From contig JAZLBZ010000031.1 in the NCBI GenBank assembly GCA_045613945.1, positions 1 through 28,042 of the forward strand: a DNA stretch of 28,042 nt. Direction: 5' to 3'. Shown piece by piece: positions 1 to 6,982 of the stretch. A program made the translations under genes and the position numbers. Source of the DNA: HGM04593 sp045613945 (GTDB taxonomy: Bacteria > Bacteroidota > Bacteroidia > Bacteroidales > Bacteroidaceae). The stretch's first letter is position 1; every line of letters starts with the position of its first letter. The notes below the pieces were generated by a model. The model did not search any database and was not told where the DNA came from. It saw nothing but the letters and a program-made list of their open reading frames with translations.

Positions 1-696
1 GACGGCTGGTACTGGAATCCGGGCGAGAGCGATGCTAAGGCTACAAGCGCAGGCTGGTTCTGGCATCAGGGCGAGTCAATGAAGAGCGCCGAGCGTCTTT
101 TCCAGATGTACCTTGAGACCGTTGGACGCAACGCAACCCTCATCCTCAACTGTCCTCCAAACCAGTATGGCGTTCTCCCCGACAATACCGTGAACGAATT
201 GACCAAATTGGGCAAGATGTTGCACGAGCGTCTGGCTGTTCCTGTATATGGTCTTGACGAGAGCACTGCAGCAACCGACCTTGCCAAGAGTGCAACAATT
301 GAGGTGAGCGAGACACGCGCAGGTGGAAAATATGCAGTTGCCAACCTCACCGATGGCGACAAGGAGACATATTGGGGTACAAATGACGAAAGCCTCACTG
401 CAACAATTGAACTCACTTGGAACACTCCACAGGTAATTCGTTATCTTGTAATGCAGGAGCCTGTTTTCTTGGGTCAGCGCATCAAGGACTTCAAGATTGA
501 GTACAGTGCAGACGGCGCTACATGGACTGAACTCTGTCCTGCCATGCAGACAACAACCGTTGGTTACAAGCGCATCATTCCATTGAATGGAAAGACTGCC
601 GAAAGCTATGGTAGCGGCTACAATGCAAAGAAACTGCGCATTACTATCCTTGACAGCCGTGCTTGTCCTTTGCTCTCTAATTTGAACGTATATTAA
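1..696 (+). CDS. Alpha-L-fucosidase (GH29), C-terminal part, 5' truncated by window
   Basis: The reading frame is open from base 1, so the start and most of the catalytic barrel lie outside the window; 231 residues remain. GH29 enzymes remove terminal L-fucose from glycans with retention of configuration. The visible part starts with a stretch rich in Trp (WYWNPGE, then WFWHQGES). It continues with the family-typical block ending the barrel (RNATLILNCPPN, PDNTVNELTKLG, around residues 38-67). A beta-sandwich domain resembling the F5/8 C-type (galactose-binding) fold follows from about residue 95 to the end (DGDKETYWGT, IEYSADGATWTEL). The catalytic nucleophile is not in view. The next gene begins 34 bases downstream with no terminator seen between, so the two probably form one transcript. 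The protein is likely exported, but its signal peptide is outside the window. Confidence 0.88.
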   Translation, partial: DGWYWNPGESDAKATSAGWFWHQGESMKSAERLFQMYLETVGRNATLILNCPPNQYGVLPDNTVNELTKLGKMLHERLAVPVYGLDESTAATDLAKSATIEVSETRAGGKYAVANLTDGDKETYWGTNDESLTATIELTWNTPQVIRYLVMQEPVFLGQRIKDFKIEYSADGATWTELCPAMQTTTVGYKRIIPLNGKTAESYGSGYNAKKLRITILDSRACPLLSNLNVY

Positions 697-730
697 GAAA
701 CATCGACACGATAATTAAAATAAAAGACTT

Positions 731-3118
731 ATGAAAAAGAATATATTATTTTCAGCAGCGTTGATGTTCTTAAGCCTTGCTTCTTCAGCGCAAACAACAA
801 TAACATTCGACAGTCAGGATTATAAATCCATCACTGTTTATGATAAATGGGAAGAGAGTCCATTCCGCACAGGTGTCCTCAGCGGCAATGCTGCGGTAAC
901 CGCCAACCCCGATGTTGCAGTTGACGAGGTGATGGGCGTGGCTCCAAACCCAAGTGATAATGTCCTTGCATTGCAGCGTAGCCGTTTCGGTAGCAATACC
1001 TTTGGTGTGAGAATAGACCTCAAGGAACCTATTCGCATGACAAAGCAGTTGCAGTATATCCACGTCATGACCTATCTCAAGGATAAGCCTGCCGACAGCC
1101 GTTTCATGGTCATTGGTCTTGGCAAGCGAGTAGAGGATAGTTGGAACTGGCAGACTGGTGAAGAGGAGCAGTTCTGGGCAACTACAAACACCAACCTTGC
1201 TCCAAAGGCGGGCTGGCAGGATGTAGTTGTCAGTTTCAAGGGTTTCTCTTATTCAAAGGAGGAGAATGCCAACAGCGGTATTGATATCTACTCTTTGGTG
1301 CTTGTTCCCGACGTGCGCTCACCTCATGCCGACGCTGCCGACTGGGTTGCATATTTCGATGAGATTGTCATTGACAACAATCCCGACAAGCGTTTCTCAA
1401 CCGACAAGTACGCCCTTACCTATGACAAGGATGCGACAACAACCCGCACAGACCGCGCAATCAACAGCGTAGGCCTTGTCTCTTCGGGTGTTACATACAC
1501 ATCAACACCTGCCAGCCGCAAGGTTTATACTGACAATACTTTGGTCAGTGTATTCTCGGCAAAGGCGGGCACTACAGTGCAGCCAACCTTTAGTTATACA
1601 GGTTCTTGGATGAGTGCTTATGTATATGTTGACTGGAACAACAACGGCAAGTTCGAGTACACTGTCAACAACAATGGTACACCTGCCGAGGGTAGCGAGA
1701 TTGTCAGCTACAACGCAGTGCAGATTGGCGATACATGGTACAAGAGTGACGGTACAACAACCGGCAACGGTAACACAATAGGCAGTGGCGTTCCTTCATT
1801 TACAATCCCAGCAGGTACACCTGCCGGTCTCTACCGCATGCGCTACAAGGTCGACTGGAATAGCATTGACCCTGCCGGAGCAACAAGCATCATTTCGGAC
1901 GGTGGCGGATACGTTGACCTCATGCTCGACGTACATGGCGACAATGTGTCAGTGAGCGCTTCTCAGCTCAATGGCGACATTGTGCTGGCATCTGATGAGA
2001 GCGCATTGCAGGGCTATATTACCAACTACGCACAGCCTTTGACAGTTAAGGATATTCCTGCTCCGGGCTTCATTCAGAACGGTTTCGACCTCAAGTATGG
2101 CTATAATGTAAATGCAATTGAGCAACTTGACGAGAATGGCAATCCTAACTGGATATTGGTAAACATTCCACAGACTGCAATTGCTGCCGATGGCACATAT
2201 ACTATTCCAGCCGAGTACATTCGTGGTGGCCAGGTAAGCATCAAGGGCGATATGCAGCAGGCCTATGCATACACAGTGAGCGTTACAGGTGCCGACGGCG
2301 GTATCATCTACGGCGGTAAGGAGTACAAGACAGGAGAGACAATTTACGTTAGCCAGTTCTTCACTGTTGAAGATGTTATTGCAATCAATGTAGAGGGTCA
2401 CACTGCAAAAGTATCTATGGATGCTCAAGGCAAGACAATCCATGTCGAGTATAACAAGATTCAGGAGTATTGCCAGATAAACTCGCTCAGCGAGTTGAAG
2501 AACGATGCAGCCTATCATATCAAGGCAAAAAGTGGTGAGGGTTATCTCGCGTGGAACACAACAGTTACCGATACTTACCTCAGCCTGCGTGGCGTCACAA
2601 CATACTCTCACAACAATCTCCCATCGAACCAAGCGGTTGCACAGATATATCAGTCTCCTATCGACCCTTTCGATATGACCGTTGTATGGCAGATTATTCA
2701 GGAGGACGGAAAGTTTTATCTCTTTCAGCCTGCAAAGCAGGAGTATGTAACACGCGACGGTAGGGATTACAAGTTCACTGCCGAGAAGACAGCATTGGAT
2801 AACATACGCGACAATGGCAACGGAACTTTCAGCTTCCACGCAGGTGGTAACTACAGCGAAAGCTCAACATACTTCGCATGTATTGTAACAGGCGAGGCTT
2901 TGACACCTGTGCGCAACTGGACATGGGACGACCATGGTTCGATAATGTATATTGTAGAGAACCCAAACATCACACTGGGTACAACAGGTGTTGAGGGTGT
3001 TGTTGTCGAGAAGGATGATGCCCCCAAGGCAATATACAATCTTCAGGGCCAGAAACTTGACAGACTCCCTGCAAGTGGCATTGTTATTGTTGATGGACGC
3101 AAATATTTGATTAAATAA
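731..3118 (+). CDS. Large secreted protein with GEVED-type domain and Bacteroidetes C-terminal tail
   Basis: 795 residues. The first ~21 form a clear Sec signal peptide (MKKN, a hydrophobic core, then SSAQ). Residues about 22-220 look like a beta-sandwich similar to carbohydrate-binding modules (ITFDSQDYKSITVYDKW; VAYFDEIVID near the end). Residues ~275-400 resemble a GEVED domain (YVDWNNNGKFEY near 299-310, RMRYKVDW near 368-375, GGGYVDLML), a beta-rich module frequent in secreted Bacteroidetes proteins. Residues ~580-745 have repeated Trp/Gln turns like a ricin-type trefoil, which is a weaker assignment. The final ~40 residues (IYNLQGQKLDRLPASGIVIVDGRKYLIK-type tail) match a short C-terminal segment common on exported proteins of this phylum. 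No catalytic motif was recognised. It lies directly behind the fucosidase, so binding or processing of glycans is plausible but inferred. A hairpin terminator follows. Confidence 0.75.
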   Translation: MKKNILFSAALMFLSLASSAQTTITFDSQDYKSITVYDKWEESPFRTGVLSGNAAVTANPDVAVDEVMGVAPNPSDNVLALQRSRFGSNTFGVRIDLKEPIRMTKQLQYIHVMTYLKDKPADSRFMVIGLGKRVEDSWNWQTGEEEQFWATTNTNLAPKAGWQDVVVSFKGFSYSKEENANSGIDIYSLVLVPDVRSPHADAADWVAYFDEIVIDNNPDKRFSTDKYALTYDKDATTTRTDRAINSVGLVSSGVTYTSTPASRKVYTDNTLVSVFSAKAGTTVQPTFSYTGSWMSAYVYVDWNNNGKFEYTVNNNGTPAEGSEIVSYNAVQIGDTWYKSDGTTTGNGNTIGSGVPSFTIPAGTPAGLYRMRYKVDWNSIDPAGATSIISDGGGYVDLMLDVHGDNVSVSASQLNGDIVLASDESALQGYITNYAQPLTVKDIPAPGFIQNGFDLKYGYNVNAIEQLDENGNPNWILVNIPQTAIAADGTYTIPAEYIRGGQVSIKGDMQQAYAYTVSVTGADGGIIYGGKEYKTGETIYVSQFFTVEDVIAINVEGHTAKVSMDAQGKTIHVEYNKIQEYCQINSLSELKNDAAYHIKAKSGEGYLAWNTTVTDTYLSLRGVTTYSHNNLPSNQAVAQIYQSPIDPFDMTVVWQIIQEDGKFYLFQPAKQEYVTRDGRDYKFTAEKTALDNIRDNGNGTFSFHAGGNYSESSTYFACIVTGEALTPVRNWTWDDHGSIMYIVENPNITLGTTGVEGVVVEKDDAPKAIYNLQGQKLDRLPASGIVIVDGRKYLIK

Positions 3119-3144
3119 CAACTTTGCAGTAGTTGAAATATATG

Positions 3145-3182
3145 AATCTCCGGAGCCGCGTCGCGAGTGCCGAGATTTTTTT
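3145..3182 (+). terminator. Intrinsic terminator after the secreted-protein gene
   Basis: An imperfect stem, AATCTC(C)GG with CCGAGATT, encloses a GC-rich middle and is followed directly by a run of T. It lies 27 bases after the stop codon of the secreted-protein gene and before the kinase promoter, so it separates the two transcription units. The pairing was read by eye; no folding energy was computed. Confidence 0.6.
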
Positions 3183-3203
3183 ATACAAATATTCCGCTTT
3201 TAT

Positions 3204-3235
3204 TTTGTAATGATATTTTCTTTTGTTTAAATTTG
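3204..3235 (+). promoter_or_regulatory. Bacteroidetes-type promoter for the hexosamine kinase gene
   Basis: TTTG at 3204-3207 (-33 element), a 20-base spacer, then TAAATTTG at 3228-3235 (-7 element). This matches the Bacteroidetes consensus TTTG-N19-21-TAnnTTTG exactly. The predicted start of transcription is about 3242, leaving a leader of about 34 bases before the ATG at 3276. Confidence 0.75.
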
Positions 3236-3275
3236 CCTGAGATAGAGAATACTAACCTTAAAAAATTAAATACCC

Positions 3276-4349
3276 ATGAACACAATTGTTTCTCAGTTCA
3301 ACATTCAGGGCAATGTTGTAGAAGTAGCTCCTTTGGGCAATGGTCTCATCAACACTACATACCGCGTGAAGACCGAGGGCTCTGCTCCCGACTATGTATT
3401 GCAGCACGTGAACAACGCAATCTTCCCCGATGTGGATATGCTCATGAACAACATCGTTGCAGTTACAGAGCACATTCATGGCAAGCTCGTTGCTGCAGGT
3501 GCAACCGACATCGAGCGCAAGGTGCTCAAGTTTGTTCCAACAAAGGACGGCAAGTACTACCACTTCGATGGCGAGAAATACTGGCGTGTAATGGAGTTCA
3601 TCCCCGATACAGTGGGTATGACAGCCGTTACTCCCGAGACATCATACATCGTAGGCGAGACATTCGGTAACTTCCAGGCTATGCTTGCCGATATCCCAGC
3701 CGAACTTGGCGAGACAATCAAGGACTTCCACAACATGGAGTTCCGTCTGCGTCAGTTGCGTGAGGCTGTTGCCGAGAACAAGGCAGGCCGTCTTGCCGAG
3801 GTACAGTGGCTTGTTGACGAACTCGAGGCACGTGCCGAGGAGATGTGTAAGGGCGAGCGTCTGCACCGCGAGGGTAAACTTGCAAAGCGTATCTGCCACT
3901 GCGATACAAAGGTCGACAACATCCTCTTCGACAAGGACGGTAACGTGCTTTGCGTAATCGACCTCGACACTGTGATGCCAAACTTCATCTTCTCAGACTT
4001 TGGTGACTACTTGCGCTCTGCTGCAAACACCGGTAAGGAGGACGACCAGAACCTTGACAATGTGAACTTCAATATGGAGATCTTCAAGTCTTTCACAAAG
4101 GGTTACTTGAAGTCTGCAGCATCGTTCATCACACCTCTTGAGGTTGAGAACTTGCCATACGCTGCAGCGTTGTTCCCATACATGCAGACAGTACGATTCT
4201 TGGCCGACTACATCAACGGCGATACATACTACAAGATTCAGTATCCCGAGCACAACCTTGTTCGCTCAAAAGCACAGTTCAAACTGTTGCAGAGCGTTGA
4301 GGCACACCAGGCCGAGATGCAGGCATTCATTGCAGAGATTGTAAAGTAA
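3276..4349 (+). CDS. Aminoglycoside-phosphotransferase-fold kinase, probably N-acetylhexosamine 1-kinase (NahK-like)
   Basis: 357 residues, close to the ~360 of bifidobacterial NahK, which phosphorylates GlcNAc/GalNAc at C1 in salvage of mucin and milk glycan sugars. The N-terminal lobe has a nucleotide-binding strand-turn (LGNGLINTTYRV, residues ~20-31). The catalytic loop CHCDTKVDN (207-215) is a Brenner-type motif, with H208, catalytic D210 and N215. The metal-binding IDLDT lies at 228-232 (D229, D231). The C-terminal half (SDFGDYLRSAAN, NLVRSKAQFKLLQS) is typical of this phosphotransferase branch. It has its own promoter and a strong terminator, so it is a single-gene unit. Its position next to a fucosidase supports amino-sugar salvage from host glycans. 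The exact substrate is inferred; homoserine- or choline-kinase-like activity is less likely. Confidence 0.72.
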   Translation: MNTIVSQFNIQGNVVEVAPLGNGLINTTYRVKTEGSAPDYVLQHVNNAIFPDVDMLMNNIVAVTEHIHGKLVAAGATDIERKVLKFVPTKDGKYYHFDGEKYWRVMEFIPDTVGMTAVTPETSYIVGETFGNFQAMLADIPAELGETIKDFHNMEFRLRQLREAVAENKAGRLAEVQWLVDELEARAEEMCKGERLHREGKLAKRICHCDTKVDNILFDKDGNVLCVIDLDTVMPNFIFSDFGDYLRSAANTGKEDDQNLDNVNFNMEIFKSFTKGYLKSAASFITPLEVENLPYAAALFPYMQTVRFLADYINGDTYYKIQYPEHNLVRSKAQFKLLQSVEAHQAEMQAFIAEIVK

Positions 4350-4372
4350 TAGAATTGCTTGAATAACAAACG

Positions 4373-4414
4373 TTTGATGTCGGCGCGCATGTGCGCCGAC
4401 ATCAAATTGTTTTA
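4373..4414 (+). terminator. Strong intrinsic terminator after the kinase gene
   Basis: A 14-bp perfect stem, TTTGATGTCGGCGC (4373-4386) with GCGCCGACATCAAA (4393-4406), has a 6-base loop and is followed by TTGTTTTA. It begins 24 bases after the kinase stop codon. The stem is A/T-symmetric outside, so weak action on the opposite strand is also possible. Confidence 0.88.
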
Positions 4415-4430
4415 GGGGGGTACAAAAAAC

Positions 4431-4633
4431 CTCCCTCTTGTGAATAGAGGGAGTACCCTTTAGGGGTAGGGAGTCTTAAGAGGTGTCACGTAGTGACGTA
4501 GTAGATAGAATTAATGTTGTATTATACCATCTCCCTCCGCAATTGCATTGCTCGTCCCTCTTCAAAGAGGGACATTTGTTGTGTAAAAACTCTCCCTCTT
4601 TGTGAAAGAGGGAGTACCCTTTAGGGGAGGGAG
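4431..4633. repeat. Three copies of a two-hairpin intergenic repeat (4431-4473, 4531-4573 inverted, 4592-4633)
   Basis: Each unit is 42-43 bases. It has an outer hairpin with arms CTCCCTCT and AGAGGGAG, then a linker (GTAC or CGAG), then a second small palindrome, then GGAGGGAG. The first and third copies are in direct orientation and nearly identical. The middle copy is inverted and has GTCCCTCTT/AAGAGGGAC arms with GCAATTGC as its second palindrome. The stretch between the kinase terminator and the rubredoxin gene contains little else, and no ORF was supported there. The units look like REP- or MITE-like dispersed palindromes; which enzyme moves them is not visible. Confidence 0.75.
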
Positions 4634-4641
4634 ATTGTTTA

Positions 4642-4803
4642 TTATTCCATTTCCTCAAATTGTTTTTTAGGAGCCTTGCACACAGGGCAAACCCAATCGG
4701 CGGGCAAATCCTCAAACGCAGTATTTGCTGGAATCCCACCCTTAATGTCGCCAAACTCAGGGTCATAGACCCACTTGCAAACCTTGCAACGGTACTTTTT
4801 CAT
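4642..4803 (-). CDS. rub: Rubredoxin
   Basis: A 53-residue protein read on the minus strand from ATG (4803-4801) to TAA (4644-4642), too short for most ORF cut-offs. It begins MKKYRCKVCKWVYDPEFGD and ends with ADWVCPVCKAPKKQFEEME. The two knuckles CKVC (Cys6, Cys9) and CPVC (Cys39, Cys42) are the four iron ligands of a mononuclear Fe(SCys)4 site. The conserved Tyr13-Asp14-Pro15, Gly22-Gly23, Phe30-Glu31-Asp32-Leu33-Pro34 and Trp37 are all present, and the length is the usual one. Rubredoxins are cytoplasmic one-electron carriers that feed rubrerythrin, superoxide reductase or other oxygen-defence enzymes in anaerobes. No redox partner gene is adjacent. It is monocistronic and wedged between intergenic repeats. 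Confidence 0.95.
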   Translation of the reverse strand: MKKYRCKVCKWVYDPEFGDIKGGIPANTAFEDLPADWVCPVCKAPKKQFEEME

Positions 4804-4840
4804 ATTGTTTGAATTTAATATGAGTATTATTTAAATAACT

Positions 4841-4980
4841 CTCCCTCTGTTTATAGAGGGAGTACGGCTTTAGCCGGGAGGGAACTTTAAATGTCCCCGC
4901 AGGGGAGGGAGATTGAATACTGTATTAATGCTATCTCCTCCACCGCAAGCGGTCCCCCTCCTCTTACATAAGAGGAGGAG
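4841..4980. repeat. Further two-hairpin repeats between rubredoxin and aspD (4841-4883; partial 4894-4911; inverted 4935-4980)
   Basis: The first copy has arms CTCCCTCT/AGAGGGAG followed by GTAC, the small palindrome GGCTTTAGCC and GGGAGGGA. The partial copy retains only the second half, CCCCGCAGGGG then AGGGAG. The inverted copy has arms CTCCTCCTCTT/AAGAGGAGG and the second palindrome CCGCTTGCGG. These continue the family at 4431-4633 and fill the 216-base gap between the rubredoxin start and the aspD stop. No other element was seen in the gap. Confidence 0.7.
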
Positions 4981-5020
4981 TGAATTGCAAAGGAATAGCC
5001 GGGAGAGAGATAGTAAAAAC

Positions 5021-6679
5021 CTATACAATCTCAGGCAAACTGTTCTTCCATCGCTGGGCATACGAATCGAGAATGCTCCTTACCTTTTGTCCAATGATGG
5101 CATAGTCGTCCTCTTTGAGGTTCGCAAGCGAGACACGTATGCTCCATTCGGGGCCGTCGAAGCCGCCGCCGTTCAGCACCACAAGCGATGTCTCAGTTGC
5201 AAGGCGGAACACCACATCCAGCGGGCTGTGGTTCAGTCGCAGCCAGTCTACAAAATCCTCGCCATAGAAACGCTTGCCCCACACGGTGAGGTCAATCTCG
5301 GAGTAGTAGCCCGCACGCAAAGGGTCGGACACAAGGGTGAATCCCATGTTTTCCCACAGTTTGGTAAGTCGCTTGTTGATTATCTCTAGCATTGTAAGGC
5401 GGAAGTTGTCGCCCTCGCGCTTGTCGATGATAGAGTAGAGCGCGAACAGCGTCATCTGCAACTGCTGTGGCAATGACAGGCCCGATGTGTGGTTCAGTGC
5501 TACCTGACGGCTGTCGGCAACCATGCGGTCAATGAAACGCATGTTCTCAACATCGCTCCTTATGCTGCCGTAGCGCTGCTGTAACTCGCCCTTGCGCTTG
5601 CGTGGCAGGCGCTTTAGCAGTGCATCGAATATGTTGTCGCGGTGCAGTGCAATGGCCGCTGTGCGCCAGCCTGTCGCGCCAAAGTATTTCGAGAAGGAGT
5701 AGACGCAGATGGTGTTATGGGGCAGGCGCGCCATCAGTGACTGGAAACCGGGAACGTATGTGGCATATACATCGTCGGTCACAATCATCAGGTTAGGGTT
5801 CCAGCGCTCCACAATATCCACAAGCAGGTCTACCGTCTTGCCATCCATTGCGTAGCTTGGCGGGTTGCTTGGGTTTACGATGAACAGCGCCTTGTATGCC
5901 GGGTCACGCAGTTTGTTTATCCCTCGTTCGCTATATTGCCACAGGTGCAGCCCGTCGTCGCTCATGCGGCTTGCCGGAATCTCCGTCACCTTGTAGTTGT
6001 AGCGGTAGAGTTTGGGAATTTCTATGTAGGGGGTGAACACTGGTGTCATCAGCGCTACCTGGTCGCCGCGCTCTAGCAAGCGGTTCTGCTGCAGGCTGTC
6101 GAATATGTAGCACATTGCCGCTGTGCCGCCCTCGGTGGCAAAGAGGTCAATCTCGCCCTGTGGCGGGCGGCCGTTGAACAGTTTCTGTGCCATATAGTCA
6201 CGAATGGCTATCTCGGTGTGGCACAGTATGCGGTCGGGCACTGGGTACTGGTTGCCCATTATGCCCTCGGCCCATTCATGTACAAGGTCGTTGGCATCCA
6301 CCTTGTGCTCGTCGAGCATATAGCGGTAGCACTTCTCCAGGAACTGCGCCCACTGCTCCTTCCTGTTCTCCTTTATGAACTGCTCAAAGCGCTCGGCAAT
6401 GCCATCCTTCTGTGGTATGCCGGCAATTCCTTCGGCGCGTTGCCAGTCGCGGCGGCACTCGCCGATGCCGAACTTGCCCAGCGCAAAGAATGCCTCGCGC
6501 GGCAGGGTAGCAACCCAGTTTGGGTTGCCACGCCCCGCATTCAGCATAGTGTGGGTCGATTTTCTTATACTCTCATCGGCAAGCGCAATAAGACGGTCTT
6601 TCAGCTCAAACGGGCTAATCTTCTCCATCTCCTTCTCAAAATTGCTCACCTCACTGTGATCATTCAAATAATGGCTCAT
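5021..6679 (-). CDS. aspD: Aspartate 4-decarboxylase / aspartate aminotransferase (PLP enzyme)
   Basis: 552 residues, the usual size for aspartate 4-decarboxylase (EC 4.1.1.12), which converts L-aspartate to L-alanine and CO2 and has side aminotransferase activity. It is a fold-type I PLP enzyme. The PLP-binding lysine is K331 in the motif SFSKYFGATGWR. Upstream are IVNPSNPPSYAMDGK (about 265-280, the family NPxNPP loop) and LMIVTDDVYATYVPG (the Asp that contacts the PLP ring nitrogen). WSIRVSLANL near the C-terminus supplies the carboxylate-binding Arg. Translation starts at the ATG at 6679-6677. The antiporter gene lies 303 bases upstream on the same strand; together they exchange aspartate for alanine, consume a cytoplasmic proton and build proton motive force. 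A two-hairpin repeat and other structures lie between them, so separate transcription is possible. Confidence 0.93.
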   Translation of the reverse strand: MSHYLNDHSEVSNFEKEMEKISPFELKDRLIALADESIRKSTHTMLNAGRGNPNWVATLPREAFFALGKFGIGECRRDWQRAEGIAGIPQKDGIAERFEQFIKENRKEQWAQFLEKCYRYMLDEHKVDANDLVHEWAEGIMGNQYPVPDRILCHTEIAIRDYMAQKLFNGRPPQGEIDLFATEGGTAAMCYIFDSLQQNRLLERGDQVALMTPVFTPYIEIPKLYRYNYKVTEIPASRMSDDGLHLWQYSERGINKLRDPAYKALFIVNPSNPPSYAMDGKTVDLLVDIVERWNPNLMIVTDDVYATYVPGFQSLMARLPHNTICVYSFSKYFGATGWRTAAIALHRDNIFDALLKRLPRKRKGELQQRYGSIRSDVENMRFIDRMVADSRQVALNHTSGLSLPQQLQMTLFALYSIIDKREGDNFRLTMLEIINKRLTKLWENMGFTLVSDPLRAGYYSEIDLTVWGKRFYGEDFVDWLRLNHSPLDVVFRLATETSLVVLNGGGFDGPEWSIRVSLANLKEDDYAIIGQKVRSILDSYAQRWKNSLPEIV

Positions 6680-6982
6680 AATATTTTATTTAAAGTTCAA
6701 TTCTGTTTTACTTAGACATAAGTACATAAGTACAAAAGACTTAGTTTTGATTGCCATTTTTGACTACGCAACAATTTTTTGTTGCAACAATGCCCTGTAA
6801 GTGCATTGTATAAACTGATTTTTATAACCAATGAAAACAAACGATTGTCTGCATTTGGCTTAAAAATCAGTTTGTCTATAGTCGTTTCTTTTGTTCTTCT
6901 GTTCTTTTGTCTTAAATATTAACGTTTTTATAATTGTCCTTCTTTAGAAGAAGGACGAGCCGTTTACGGCGGAGGGAGTTCG
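6680..6982. other. aspT-aspD intergenic region with inverted repeats
   Basis: This 303-base gap contains no supported gene. It holds a perfect 13-bp inverted repeat, AAACTGATTTTTA (6812-6824) and TAAAAATCAGTTT (6861-6873). It also holds a perfect 7-bp hairpin, GCAACAA-TTTT-TTGTTGC (6768-6785), and the sequence TTAGACATAAGTAC with an immediate 8-base repeat ATAAGTAC (6712-6733). A two-hairpin repeat lies at 6936-6979. I found no exact TAnnTTTG element on the minus strand here, so how aspD is transcribed is unclear. Confidence 0.6.
6936..6979 (-). repeat. Two-hairpin repeat copy directly after aspT
   Basis: Arms GTCCTTCTT and AAGAAGGAC (6936-6956) are followed by GA, the palindrome GCCGTTTACGGC and GGAGGGAG. 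It starts 4 bases beyond the aspT stop codon in the direction of transcription. Its hairpins are followed by an A/T-rich stretch, so it may act as the aspT terminator. It belongs to the same family as the repeats around the rubredoxin gene. Confidence 0.65.

Noticed and set aside
1949..2839. 296-codon minus-strand frame opposite the secreted-protein gene
   Set aside because: The sense strand has a signal peptide and recognisable domains; the antisense product is Cys/Leu-rich with no family resemblance.
3167..3670. 167-codon plus-strand frame overlapping the kinase start
   Set aside because: It overlaps the kinase in another frame and begins inside the upstream terminator; the product is Arg/Cys-rich without domains.
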